This document shows, one piece after another, positions 1 to 12,500 of a DNA stretch of 64,000 nucleotides. This stretch comes from Bryopsis sp. KO-2023 (taxonomy: Eukaryota; Chlorophyta; Ulvophyceae; Bryopsidales; Bryopsidaceae), in assembly GCA_030272585.1 (NCBI GenBank), contig BSYQ01000003.1:4030001-4094000 (forward strand), written 5' to 3'. Both the position numbers and the translations under genes were made by a program. The notes below the pieces were generated by a model. The model ran no database searches and was not told the DNA's origin. It saw only the letters and a program-made list of their open reading frames with translations. Each line of letters begins with the position of its first letter. Position 1 is the first letter of the stretch.

Positions 1-838
1 GTAGTGTCTGAATTTGCTGGCTTGGTGGGGAATTGGCGACGAGAAAAGGGAAAATGCAACAAAAAAGCAAAGAAAAGAGTAATAAGCAACAAATGAGGAT
101 GCCATGGTTGTGTTTTTCCGTTCAAACCCGAAGGGTGGTGATTTTCGTTTCATACTTCTCTTTCTTTTTCTTTTCTTTTAATTCGGAATTGAAGGAACTG
201 TTTTGTAATTGAGGGTGTGCAATGACAAGGAAGCATGTTTTTGTTGTTGGGTTTTTGTTGTTAGTTCGTTTATTTGGAGGGAATTGCCCTGTGAAAAAAC
301 AGGGGGAGGAAAAAGTACAAGAAGGGCAATAAGAAAGATCAGGATTTGTGACTAGGAGGGGGGGTCTGCCTGTTTCAAGACGAGGTCTGTGAAAACCTTT
401 TTTTTCGCCAGCCTGCGCTTTGCAGCGGCATACAGGATTATTCGACTTTTGCAATCTGAGTGGATGCAAATTTCCTGACTGATATTCCTAGACAGTACCA
501 ACTTCGTCTGGTGGCACACACAATGGAAAAGCGTTTTCCTTAACACATTGTGAATGTAAATTCAGAAGAAACCCAGACCATTGTATACAGGGCACACAAG
601 CTGCCATCCACTGTTTAATTATTATCAGCTGACTTATGTATTTTCCATACTTCAGAATTTAATTTCCAGAAAAACATGAAACCTCACATCCAACGGTCCT
701 GTGAGGCATTCCCGCACGAATTCTGTTTGTTTGTTTTTCTCGTTTTTTCTGGCATTCGTTTGGGGTTGAGGAAGACGTCCCCAGGGACGTCACCCCCCGA
801 AACTCGACATCCCAGAACAGTTCGGCCGGGAAAACGGT
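1..838. other. No confident gene; 5' flank of the TBC1D19-like gene
   Basis: AT-rich, low-complexity DNA. Short open frames exist on the minus strand (for example 352-546), but they show no family motif, and I could not link them to other exons by matching splice sites. A gene ending or starting outside the window cannot be excluded. Confidence 0.4.
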
Positions 839-3112
839 ATGGACGACGATGATGAGCAGCGTGCCGTCTTGGCACTCAAGGAACTCTCCAACACCGACGA
901 AATCGCCAAGATGCGGAACGCGGCAAAGGTAGCGTTGCATTGAGAAACCGAAAGACGTCACGCAACCGTTCAAAACGATTCCATGAAACTGTTTTATTAA
1001 CTTGGGAAATCCGATTCGAGTGTGCAGATTCTCAGTTTCATGATCGTTGATTTTTCAGGAGTGTTTGCTCAAAGGGGGGACAGCGGACGTTGAAGATATT
1101 ATGAGCAGGGTCAGAGAGGCACTGGTAATGGCATTTCTTTGAAATAAAATGGCAATTTTTTGCACTGGGATGGAGTTAAGAATATTAAGCACCAGAGATG
1201 CATATTAGTCATGTGCTTGTTTTTTTAATCCGGAAAGTAAAAGCAATTATCCTGTTAAAAATGCATGTCGGTTGAAATTAGTGCAGTGATCCTGCTGAAA
1301 ATAATAATGAAATCAGAAAAAAAATAATAAAATAAAAATAAAGTAAAATAAAATAATGATGAAATGATGAACGGAGATGGTCACTTTTTACGACTCTTTT
1401 GCTGAAGGATCTCCAAGGGTTCAAAACAAAGATAGAGAATTTTGGATTCAGCTATGCAAGGGGACTGGGCGTTCAGCATGCGAAGTTCGCCAGCCAGGGA
1501 TGCCTGCAAAAAAGATCACACTCCGAACAGGAAAAATCAAGTAAGCATGCACCCTAATTTTTAAAGGATTTTTTTTGTTTTTTAGTTTTTTTTATGTTTT
1601 TTTAAATGAAACTTGAAAGATGGAAAACATATTCTTTATGTTTCCTCTTAAGGACGTGGCAGGAGGATCGTTTCTTTACAGCAAGCAGTTTGTTTTCTTT
1701 TTTGTTTTATTATCCAAGCGGGATGGCCATCATTTCGATAAATGTTTTGGGATGTTTGGCCAGGTTGTACTCAGAGAACGAATTCCGATCATGAACATAT
1801 CTGGAAGAGACTCTTGATGGACAGACTGTGTGCCCTTCGAGAAGCGACGGGCGTTCCTTATGTCAGACCACCCAGGCGCCCAGAAGAGGCCGAAAGACTG
1901 CGATTGCAATGTAGGAATACACAGGCCATGGCCGCCTCGAAATTAGTTGTGGAAAGGAATCTGTGTTTGTTTGATTGACACCGATCATATCGCCTTGAAA
2001 AAAACCTTTTTCGCAAGAAGGGGGGCAGCACCGAACAACAGCGTTCCAATATCAAAACATGTATGATGTAGCATAAATACGGAACTATGGATTATCGGAG
2101 GAAAAAAATAAATCTCGTTTATTTGCCTGCTCTCAAAGTTGTCTGGTTGAAGTGTGTGTGTGTCGGGGGGGGGAGTATGAGTTCTTGACAGGCGTTTTTT
2201 TAATTATTGTTTTTGGGGGTTATTTTGGGTTCCAGCGGCAGGACATACAAGTGCACAGCGAATCGGCGAGATGGATTCCCCTTTCAGCAGCCCAAGAATA
2301 TCATTGGTCACCTCGTTCTTGTATTCCGGAGAAGACTTTTTCCATGCTCTCATGGACATCGGCAAAATTTTGCGAAGGAATGCTAGGTGAATACGGCGAC
2401 TCACTCTTTTTTTTCCAGAAATTGAAAAAAAAATTAAATTAAATTGAGTGAGAATTGACGCGCTTTTCCATAAGATGTCAGTCAATGTGTCATGCGAATG
2501 TTACGATGATTAACATTGTTGAGTATATGCATGTTAATGTGCATGCAAATGCACATGCACATGTCACGATGATTAACATGTTGAATATATGCATGTCGAT
2601 GTGCATGCGAATGCACATGCAAATGACGATTTGCCTTCAGTGTTCCGATCAATCAGGTGAGCCTTCTTCCCCAAAGACGACCTGATGATTCGCCAGAAAA
2701 CAAACCTCCATCGGATACCCGGAGCAATCCCTCAGAAAATGGCGAAAGCTTCAGGACGGTGAAGAAAATGATAGACGTGCCGACCAGAGCTGAAATGGCC
2801 AAATTTCTCAAGGAGCTGTCGATCGAAGAAAGACACGTATGTATGTGTTTGGTCACCACCCAGTTCAGCATGATGGGGTGGCTTTCGCTTTCGACACCCA
2901 TATCCCAAGGTGCACCTCTGTCTTGAATCAACGTTATGTTTTCTGTTTTTGTTTTTCTTGCTTTTGGGGAAAGAGGGGGGGGGGGATGGAGATTTCTAAT
3001 TAAGGGAGGTTTTCATAGCTAGATGTTTTTGCTTTTCTAACTAGTTCTCAAGGTTTAAGACGGCCAATCCTCTCGGCCTTGCAGTTTGGTCACCATCCGT
3101 ATGCCTGTGTGA

Positions 3113-3149
<37 letters not shown>

Positions 3150-5045
3150 GGAATGGAGTAATACATCCACTGGGGTGCTGTTTTTAACAAGAAGGTTGGG
3201 TTCTTTTGTTTGGTTTGCATTCGCAGCTCGGTGTGGATGACTTGGTGTGCCCGTGGTTTAGAGATCAGCACAACTCCAGGAGCCAGAAAGTGCGCGACAA
3301 GGGAAGCATCGTGGAATGCTGGAAGCTGGCGAGGTTCGGGGTGCCGAATCCGCTCAGGCCGGACATTTGGAAGATAGCTTTGGGACTGCCATCCACCACA
3401 AAGGCGTAAGAACTGGTGGTGGTTCAGCTTTTCCACATGCAATGTTCTCGATTTGCATGTAGCTTAATTCCCCTGTCAGTCTGTTGGGACGTTTGATAAA
3501 CCGGGTGTGAAGATGAAAAAAAGGGGGCTAAACGAGACTTCAATGATATGGTATAATGGTATAATATGCATTTGGAAAAATAATGAACAAAAAGATTTGA
3601 ATATGTATATTAAAAGAAATCATTGAATGGCAATTTATCAAATTTTGTGGTTTTTCCACCACAGGGATCACCAGTATTTTGAAAGCTTGTGTGAGAGCGT
3701 CGAAGAGCAGGAGATGCTAACGGATCTGCTGGTACTGATAAATCTTGCTCATTTCCCATGAGTCTGACCAAAAGAAACCCTTCGATTCAGAAATTGGGCA
3801 TAGGCTGTCCTAGCAAACAGAGCCAATCTTCCAGGAAGTTTCATCCTTCGTTGCAAGCACTAATGAAGCCTCCCAGAATTGAAACACCATTGCTGTGTTG
3901 CAGATAGAACACGACCTCCAAGTGTTGAGTGGATCCCAGCATTTTTTCCCTTTCGAGGAAACCCTTCGATCTGTGCTGTTAGCCTTTTCCAGGGACCCAG
4001 CGATCGGTCAATGCTCCAGCATTCCCTCGGTGCATTTCATCAACGCTGGAACAGACGAGACTGACATGCAGTACCCCCCATCGGGGGTGCTCCCATTCAA
4101 GGGATTGATCATGCTGGCTGCCCCTTTATGTATGGTGTATGACGATCCCACCGATGTTTTCGTGGTATGGTTTGGTATCGACTTATTAAAAAACTTTGAT
4201 GTTATTTTCTGGTGGGGATTTTGAAAAGCGTGGCTTACTGTGTTTGGGGTGTTCTGTATCTGGACAGGTTTTTCGATCGATGTACTGTAGGTTCTGGAGC
4301 AGACTGATGTCATTCTCTCTGGAGGGCCTGCCACAGCCATCGTTGACAGGACTCTGCAATATCTTCGAATCTTTCATTCTGGTACGCCGCATTTCCCCCA
4401 ACACATCCACACACCTACTTTTGCTCTTTTTTTCCAGTTAAAAAAGCGCTATTCTGTGTGTGCCTCGACCTTCCTGAAGTCTTATTTTGATTTTGTGTGG
4501 CACATGAAGCTGACGTTTGTTATTGAAACAGTTCGATATTGAAACGTGGCATTTTTCGACAGGAAATTGACCCAGAGGTGTACCATCACTTGCATTTGCT
4601 TGGATGTCCGGCACTGCAGATTGCATTCCCATGGATTTTTGGTGCATTCGTTGGGTATCTTTGCATCGAAGAGCTGCTGCTGCTGTGGGACAGACTGCTG
4701 GGCTGGGATTCATTGGTTATTCTCCCAGTTCTGGCAGCTGCGGTCATGACTTTCAGGCAGGCATTTGATCGATCCAGCTATCTTGTATCAGCAAAACGAT
4801 TCGATGCATATGTTATGTTACTCATCATCTTATCCCACCGACAGGGCAACTCCACATTATCATTGCACCCTGTTCTTTCCTTTTTTTGTCCATCTTTTCA
4901 TCCACTCAGGACGAATGCTTGTGTTGGATTCAGGCGGAAGCTGCTGTTGGATGCCAAAACTGCAGACGACCTGGAAGAGATCATAGATGACTTGAGCCAC
5001 ATAAAGATCATTCCTTTGCTCCAGTCAGTCCTGGCGGTTGAGTGA
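839..5045 (+). CDS. TBC1D19: TBC1D19-like TBC-domain Rab GTPase-activating protein
   Basis: Twelve exons join in phase: 839-928, 1059-1124, 1408-1540, 1764-1910, 2236-2386, 2641-2836, 3227-3405, 3665-3731, 3904-4164, 4268-4381, 4563-4756 and 4934-5045, about 569 residues. TBC domains stimulate GTP hydrolysis by Rab proteins, so a role in vesicle traffic is inferred. Seen in the sequence: an entry motif (RFGVPNPLRPDIWKIALG), then LPFKGLIMLAAPLC, then FPWIFGAFVGYL and LLLLWDRLLGWDSLVILPV. The closing segment, ending in DLSHIKIIPLLQSVL, matches the TBC1D19 type rather than generic TBC proteins. Length is near that of animal TBC1D19 (about 526). The start follows from the ATG at 839 (MDDDDEQRAVLALKEL) and a phase-0 first exon. 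The last intron seems to use a GC donor. The family assignment comes from recalled motif similarity, and the substrate Rab is unknown. Confidence 0.86.
2498..2625. repeat. 63-bp tandem repeat, two copies
   Basis: Copy 1 begins at 2498 and copy 2 at 2561. Both carry the core ACGATGATTAACAT, a TATATGCATGT block and TGTGCATGC/AATGCACATGC blocks. The repeat is rich in self-complementary GCATGC and ATGCAT words. It lies in intron 5 of the TBC1D19-like gene and ends just before the exon-6 acceptor at 2640. Confidence 0.8.
3113..3148. repeat. (GT)n microsatellite
   Basis: An uninterrupted run of about 15 GT units in intron 6 of the TBC1D19-like gene. Confidence 0.9.
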
Positions 5046-5356
5046 AAGGAAGAACGCTGTTGTTAGTCTTTGGGAGTTGTGGACGTAGGATATTCTGTTT
5101 GTAAATTGACCCCTCCACTGTTAGAGATCCTCCACAGCCTGGCTTGTTCAGCCCAATTCAACACTGACAGAAGTCCCTCCATCAAAATTTGACAGCCGTC
5201 CTCACTCAGCGAAAACTGCGAGTGGGGCACAGTTTCAAAGACATCACGCTCAGGCATTACAGCGTTACATATGTAAAACTTTGAAAGGAGTTGATGAAGT
5301 GAGCGGTGCAAGAAAGCTCACAGGGAAACCAGATGGACGTTGTTTGTGAGGAGGTT
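5046..5356. other. 3' flank of TBC1D19-like gene
   Basis: Non-coding on the plus strand after the TGA at 5043-5045. A minus-strand open frame (5063-5311) has a protein-like look, for example FSLSEDGCQILMEGLLSVL, but no recognised family. It might be a last exon of the doubtful minus-strand gene to its right. Confidence 0.35.
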
Positions 5357-6043
5357 TTACTTTATTTCTGGAAGGGGGATGGGGGTTGACGGAGCGTTAT
5401 ATTTATGCATGCTACTTGAGAACCATGAAGTGAAAAAGCGAAACTTGCCCAGCATTTGCACACGTTTCTGACTTGTTGACTGGGTACGCGTGGTGGCATC
5501 CATGTCTGACATACTGAGGCGTTGGTTGGACGAAGTGGGGGTGTCCACCACAGGGAGGCAGTTCGAAAAGGTGGAGAAAAAATAGGAAACGAAAAAAATT
5601 CGGAAAATTAGGGTTCCAGGTGGCTTTGCCTTGTGAATCATGTTGGGCACATTAAGACGAATAGACGCAATTGATGTGTCAACATCTACCAATCCCTGCG
5701 CCGCCACCCACCCACGCACGGGCATGCATCGTTGACCTTCCGTCGCCCCGAAACAGAAGTTGCTTGTTGAACACCAAAAAGGATCCGAACAAACCTTGTA
5801 GTTCTTGACGTGTTGCTGTTGGTGTTCGCGACGATATCTTTCGTGGGATGTGGCCACACCATGGTGTTCTATTGTCTTGAATTGTTTTGGCAGCGCAACG
5901 ATTGATGCACGCGCGCAGGCTGCACGAATTTTACGCAAACGCACCAAACACAATGGCATTGCTGCTTCAAAGGATATAAACTTGGGACATCTTGCTTTGT
6001 AGATCTTACAAGACATATTGTTTAAAGCCAAACTACGAATCAA
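5357..6043 (-). CDS. Possible small minus-strand gene, unknown product
   Basis: A 228-codon frame is open across this stretch but is probably interrupted by introns. The best piece begins MPLCLVRLRKIRAACARA and ends HVKNYK just before a GTTTGT donor near 5796; its basic, Arg/Ala-rich start resembles an organelle-targeting presequence. A second protein-like piece lies around 5640-5700 (LVDVDTSIASIRLNVPNM). I cannot name a family, and the exon structure is unresolved. It would be divergent from SPEF2. Much of the open frame may be chance. Confidence 0.28.
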   Translation of the reverse strand: MIRSLALNNMSCKIYKARCPKFISFEAAMPLCLVRLRKIRAACARASIVALPKQFKTIEHHGVATSHERYRREHQQQHVKNYKVCSDPFWCSTSNFCFGATEGQRCMPVRGWVAAQGLVDVDTSIASIRLNVPNMIHKAKPPGTLIFRIFFVSYFFSTFSNCLPVVDTPTSSNQRLSMSDMDATTRTQSTSQKRVQMLGKFRFFTSWFSSSMHKYNAPSTPIPLPEIK

Positions 6044-6551
6044 TATTGTCTATCTCGAACTTCAAAACCAGAGTTCCACCAGAGTTTCAAAAAGTTGGAT
6101 GTTAAAGGTCCCTTATTTTCGTGAGTTTTACTGTCTGTGAATATTCCTGAGTTTTATAAGTTGGATGAGCTCGTTTTGCTCGTTCTGAAAACACAGATTT
6201 ACACTTCCAGTGGTATCTCTTATCCAATTGCACAGTGGGTTTTCGAGTCTCGGTGCACATTAAAATCAAATGAGAACACTGAAACATATTAGACATCCAT
6301 CATCTATTACGCAACACTGCTATTGTAGAGGTCATTTTCAACTGTTGAGGACTCTGAGCCAAGTCCAACAAAACACCAGTCGATTGGCCAAAGAGTATTT
6401 TCAGAATATGTTGGGAGAAGCAGTGCCACCCTTTTGGAATAATGAGAAGAGCGAGTGCTCAACAAAATGCTCATCGAATTTATCTTCACCACAATTGATT
6501 GGAAAAACGTGGGTTACAAAATGAGTTCCGAAAATTTGATTCCATCGCCAA

Positions 6552-9500
6552 ATGCTACAGGATTTTGCAAATGGATATGCTTTCGGGGAGCTTTTGCACA
6601 AATGCGGACTTCAAAGGAATTTCAAATACATTGCAAACAGTGCAGCACCTCAAACCATGATCGACAACTATGCAAGGCTGCAGGTACTGCACCCAATTTG
6701 TTTGAGAAAATGTGAAGCTTCAAGGACAGTGACCATCCCCTCAGGGACTGAACGATACTTCTGAAACAATCAGCCAACCTTTTTGGAGCTCGGCATTCAA
6801 TTCGACTCCAGAACGGCGAACAAGTTGATTCGGGAGGAGAAGGGTGTCGCCCCAAGGTTGCTCTACTCTTTGCGTCAAGTGATCAGGGCTATGAACACAA
6901 ACATGCAGGTAAGGCTCCAATATATCAGGTTTCATTCGATGAGAGTGTCGATCGCTTTAACACTCAAAAAAATTCCATTTCCACAGAAAACGGACAAAAC
7001 AGGTCCAACGAGTCGAACCCTTGGAGTTTCTATGAAGCCATCCAAAGGTTTGATTGAGGCAGAGTCCTACCGAAGCATCAGAAACTCGTACCGCTCCAGC
7101 AAGCGTAGGTCAGTGATCTGGAACTGGACTCGGCAGTTTGAACATGTCTGCAACAAAGAATCGTCTATTGAAGGTCGATCCCACGTTTTTTTCCAGGCTC
7201 TTCGAGTCGCTGCTTCGAGATTATGCAGACCACCCAAACACGCTCATGGAAAGGGAACATCTATCAAAATTTGACGAGAAGATGCTTGATCAAATCCATT
7301 CAAACTATGAGGCAAACTTACAAGAAAAACAGGATTCAATGTGTCGTCAAAAGTTGCAACATGACGATACGTATGGAAAACTCCAGAGCTCAAGATTTAT
7401 GAAAAAAGAACAAGGGAAACGAGACAGGGCAATCCATATGCAATGTATTAACAAAAAGGTTGGTTCAATGTTGTTCTCTCTGCAACGTCAATATAAATAT
7501 GATATTGCAAGTACTGCATCCAACAATGGCTTTTCCAGATTACGATGGAAAGGGATGAGTTGCGGGTGGAGCTGTCAATCGCCAGCCGCCGCCAACAGCG
7601 TTTCGAAGACAAGAACAGACTTGCTAGGATTGAAGTTTCAGAAGGCATACACACCTTTGAAGACACCATCCAGAGAATGTCAGGGAAACCCACAAAGTCG
7701 AAGGATGCCTCTGATCCACTAAAAGCGACTCAGGTAGGATGAGTGTACTCCAATAGAACTGACACCACACATTTCCTGCAAACAGAACCTGGTAGGTTGA
7801 GTGAAGAAACATTCCAATCAATTTGATCAATCATTCTTTTAGTTATAAAAGCTTGTTGTTTTTGTTTGTTTTGCAGAAGTATATGTCTTCTCTTACTGCC
7901 AATCGTTGCCAGTCTGAAGCTTTACGCAAGGAGCGGGAGGCAAGGCGTCAACGTGTGCTGCTGGAACAAGAGCAAGCAGCAATCGAAGGAGAGAAAAAAT
8001 CGCGTAAAACGGCATTTGTGGACACTTTGAACAGATCCAGTGTCGAAGAGCAGGAGGTGAGCAAGAGGTTGTGGCAAATTCAAAGGGAGGCCCATGTGAT
8101 GACGGAAAACCGCAAGTTGAGGGAAGCACAATATGCCAAGCGTAGACAAGAGGATTGGGAGGAATGCATCCGCAGAGAGAAAGAAAAGTGGAGGTGGGTA
8201 CCATTCAAAATCAATCTTTTTCTGCTCGTTTAACTCTCTAGCTAAGATACTCACGTTCAGGTCTTGACTGTACAGAATCATCAAGGAGCATTATGAGGAT
8301 ACAGTGCGAGTTGAAAACGAGGCACGCCGTGCAAGAGAGTCGCTTGTGGCGGAAAAAGAAAGAAAAAAACTTGGAGATGTATGTCGTGAAATGGCATGGC
8401 AGATAACAAAGATCAGCGAGCTGGCGGCGGACTATCGGGAAACTATGGATGCTTTGGTCCCGCGGAAAGAGTATCGTCAGTGGATGGCGTTGTTTGTTGC
8501 AAGTGCGACTCCCTGCTACTCAATCTCCAATCGCTCCTATCCTTGGTCAGAGTGTTGGACCTAAATGTTTTCTGACAATCCGCAGATGATCCCAGCCTAA
8601 ACATTGCACGCCTGAGTGGCAGAGAGTATCCTTTCGATGCTCAGGCGGTCATAGACGAAGCAGCCATCATCGACTATATGGAATGCCAAGGAGAATGGGA
8701 GAGCAACACAACGATTGGCCGCAACCATTTCCTCGGAGACATGGTCGCCAGGCTTCTCTCGGTTTCCTCCTTCAATCAAGTTGAAACTCAAAGCGCCGAT
8801 ATAGATCTGAGGCTGAAGCTAGCAATCATTGGACCGCCCTTTGCTGGATCAACAGCAGTGGCAAGTGCATTGGCGGAGGAGTTCAACCTGTCTGTTATCG
8901 AGGCTGAGAAGGTTGCAGCCCAGCGCGCCAAGGAAAATAATCAAACAGGTGCAGTCAGCTTCTGAACTTGCTGTTGTATGTTTGTAGCGGCACTATGGTG
9001 GAGACAAAAACACTGAGAAGAACGGCTGTCTGATGCAGATCCGCTGCAAACGAAGTTAGAGAGTGGTGACAGCCTTGAAGACAGCGATATAACGTCGGTT
9101 CTCGTAGCAGCTATGAGTGAAGCTCAGAATAAGGGCGTGCCTGAGGAGGAATCTGGAGACAAAGAGGCAACCCCAATTCAAGTAAACATGCGTTTCATCC
9201 ACGAAAGCTATCCTGTTGGTTGTGGGGAGTATTGATTTTGATTGTTGCCACAATGCAGGGTGTAATTCTTGATGGTTTTCCGTGCTCCCGTGCTCAAGCC
9301 ATGCTCTTCGAAAAACAATTGACCGGCGTCGATGTCGACGCGGAGAAAGAAATGATTGCTGATGTCTCACGACTGGCGCCGCCACCGCCACAATATCTTC
9401 CAGACCCAGATCGTGAACTTATCTCTGGATTAGACGCCGTCATTGTATTGAAGGTTGAGGATGAAGACATCCTTCCAAAACGGGCGCTGGGAAGAAGGAT

Positions 9501-12500
9501 CGAAGAGGAAACCCAGCAAATGCAACATTTGGATAACGAAAATCCTGACACAAAAGAAAATCCAGGAGAGGCAGAAAGTTTGCAGGTGGGCGTTTGAACA
9601 TGCACATGCTCTATTTTGTTGTGTTCTTGCGAATTGTGATAGAGATGGTAGCGCGAAACAGGAGGTATTCGACCCTGCAAATGCAGCCATTCAAGTGCAA
9701 TCAAGGCTGGCCACATACTCCAGCAAGTCGCAGGATCTGAGCGACTGGCTGCACCGCTTCCGACTGCTGGTGCATCATGTTGATGGGTCCCTTCCACTTG
9801 AAGAAGTTTGCAAGCAAGCAAAGGAGCACGTGCAGAGCTTGGTTGTCGCAAAAGATGCCGCGGATAAAACAGCAGCCAACAGTTTAGCAGCGCAAAAAGC
9901 AGCAGAGGTGAGCAGCTTATAATGATATCAAAATTTTCAACTAATTGACGATACAAACTTCGCCCAGAAGTCCAAATTTTGTAATTGGTGTGTGATAGAG
10001 TGCAAAGTCTGCGCGGGAATCGGCAGAAGTTGCGATGCAAGCGGCAAGGACGACTGCGAGGGAGTTAATCATGACAAAGAAGGCACAGCTGTTATCTGCT
10101 CAGGAGCTTGGGGCAGGAGATGAAGCAGATCCTATCCTTGCAGAAGAAGTGCTTAAAGAATGCACAGAGAAGTTCAAAGCCGGGCAAGGTTTTGCAAAGG
10201 AGGCAGCCGAAGCTGCACAGCGAGCCGTGGAATCGTCTGAAGAAGCTACGAAAGCGATGAATGATATCGAATCATTATCGTCTGAGAGCGCAGTGTGCGC
10301 AGAAACCAAGGATAGAATTGAACAACTAGGTGCGAATCAGAACAGATTCACCCCATTCAAAATGTGGTGTCTGTGTGGTATTGATTGATTATATATATAA
10401 TGTAATTTGATGTTTGTTTGTTTGTTTGGTATTGATTGACAATCCTGTTTGCCAGTGAGTACATTGATGCAATCGTCTACGCAAGCCCAAGAGGAGGCTT
10501 CCCAAGCACAAGCCGCATCCCAGAATGCTCTGGACGTCATAACCAGAGCGAAAGATACTGCAGAAACGATGGACACAGAAAATATGGAGGAAGCTGTTGC
10601 TACCTTCTCCCAGCAGGAGGAGGAGGAAGCTCAACAACCAAGATCAAACGACCCTGTCAAGCTTACACCTGATCAATGGGAAAGGGAAACTGTAATTGCA
10701 CTCCACAAGAAGTGGAAGGTATGTTTGCTGACACCCTATGCTTCTTGTTTCATCTCATCCTGTTGTGAACCGTTTTCTTTTTTTCTTGGCGTGATTCAGG
10801 TCGTTGAATCCTCTTATTTTGAGGGCCTTTCGCTGCTGTTCTCCAACCTGCGTGAAGAACGATCCAACTGTTTGGAACACTATATTTCTCTACGACGCTC
10901 ATTCACGGCTTTCGTCGACCGAAGCGATGAAAGAAATAGTCAGCTCGTCACGTTTCAAGGCGAGTACAATGCGATCGAGACTGATTTACGAGAGAACGAG
11001 TCTGTGAAGGCAGAGTGGTCGCTCCGAAGCGATGAGCTCGTTTGCGACATGTGGGACATCTGTGATAGCAAAAAGGAAGAGAGCACCACCGAAATGGAGC
11101 GCTTAACAAACAGCGAGTTCTTAACAGAAAACTCTGCTATCTTCGAGTCCCTGTTCATCGAAGCCTTGCAGCTGGAGCTGGATAGGTCAGTTCGAGGAGA
11201 GCTAGCAGCCACAGATTGCCAGATTTTGTTCACGGAGCCCTCACTGACGACATTCCAGTTTTGCAGATTCCTTGATACACTCCTGTTCATGAGCGCCTAC
11301 GCAAGGACGACGTACAAGCTTCCCCCTCCACAGAATTTCCCATTCGGTCGCCCAGATCTTTTATCTGACGAGATACCCGAAGGCTTAGGAAGTGCGCTGG
11401 ATCCCAAGAGTGGCCTACCGGTGCCCAGCTGGCTGGCTGAAACCGAACAGAAACTCCCGAGAATGTTTCGTGCGTGCAGGCTCGCCCTCGCTGCAAGAGA
11501 TGCTGCTGTAGATACTGTGGCTCCCAAAGATGCCTCTGATGCACCACCGCCCAAAGGGAAAAAAGACAAGAAGGACAAAAAAGATAAAGCTCCAGAGGTG
11601 TCGGAAGAAGAGCTCACGGAAGAGCAGAAAGAAGCACTTAAAATGGCAAACAAATTCGTGGAGGAGTGCGTACAGACGGAAAGCGATCTACAAGAGCTCA
11701 GGTATAGACCATCGTCCGTACGGTCACTTACTGAGCTTGCTTTTGCCTTTCTATTACACGATGATGAAGTTGTCTTAAACATGCTTAGATTGAAACAACT
11801 CGTCGACCGAGCTTTGGTCCACACGAATGAGCTCGGCGAGTTTCACAAGTCCGCTAGAGAACATTGCGAAACTTGCATCGAGAAGCGATACAACGCGGAG
11901 TGCAGTTCCACATCCGCCCTCGCAAAGATCATCAAAGCAGCCATAGCGTCAGGCGATAAGCTATCACACGAACTTCAATTTGAGGTGAACTCCCTTCGCA
12001 AAATCTGTTTGAACAAAGAACTATGCACGGAGCCGCCTTTTTGACGCTTCAGTCTTCTATGATAGGGCGAGGACTTGGTGGTCGACGATGGTGTTGAGGT
12101 TGTCGAACGAGGCGAAACACACTCCGCAGCCGCCGCCGCCCCTGACAAAAGGTCGTGGAGCGGTACCTTGACGGATGAGCAACTCGACGCATTGACCGCG
12201 AGCTTCTCTTCTCTGTCTCCAAGCGGATACATGAAAGTGTCAGAAATCGCTGACATCATTGCTGAAAAATCGATGGAAGCAGGAGACTGCGGGTGGACTG
12301 AGCTTGATTTTAGGAACCTGAGGGAAGCGCTGCGGAGTTTCGATGTTGACCAAACCGGCTATGCCGATTGGCGAGAAGTCATAGTGACGCTGCTTGCAAT
12401 AGAACACAGCGAACTGTCTAACGTATCAGCAGACGTTTTGGCTGCTGCTGCTCAGGTGAGTTGGGGTGGAAACACTGAGTTTTTTCAAGGACGCCGATAT

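Noticed and set aside
9294-10040. 248-codon minus-strand open frame
   Set aside because: It overlaps SPEF2 exons and introns in antisense, has no motif and has no splice partners.
11297-11824. 175-codon minus-strand Ser-rich frame
   Set aside because: Antisense to the large SPEF2 exon at 10800-11984.
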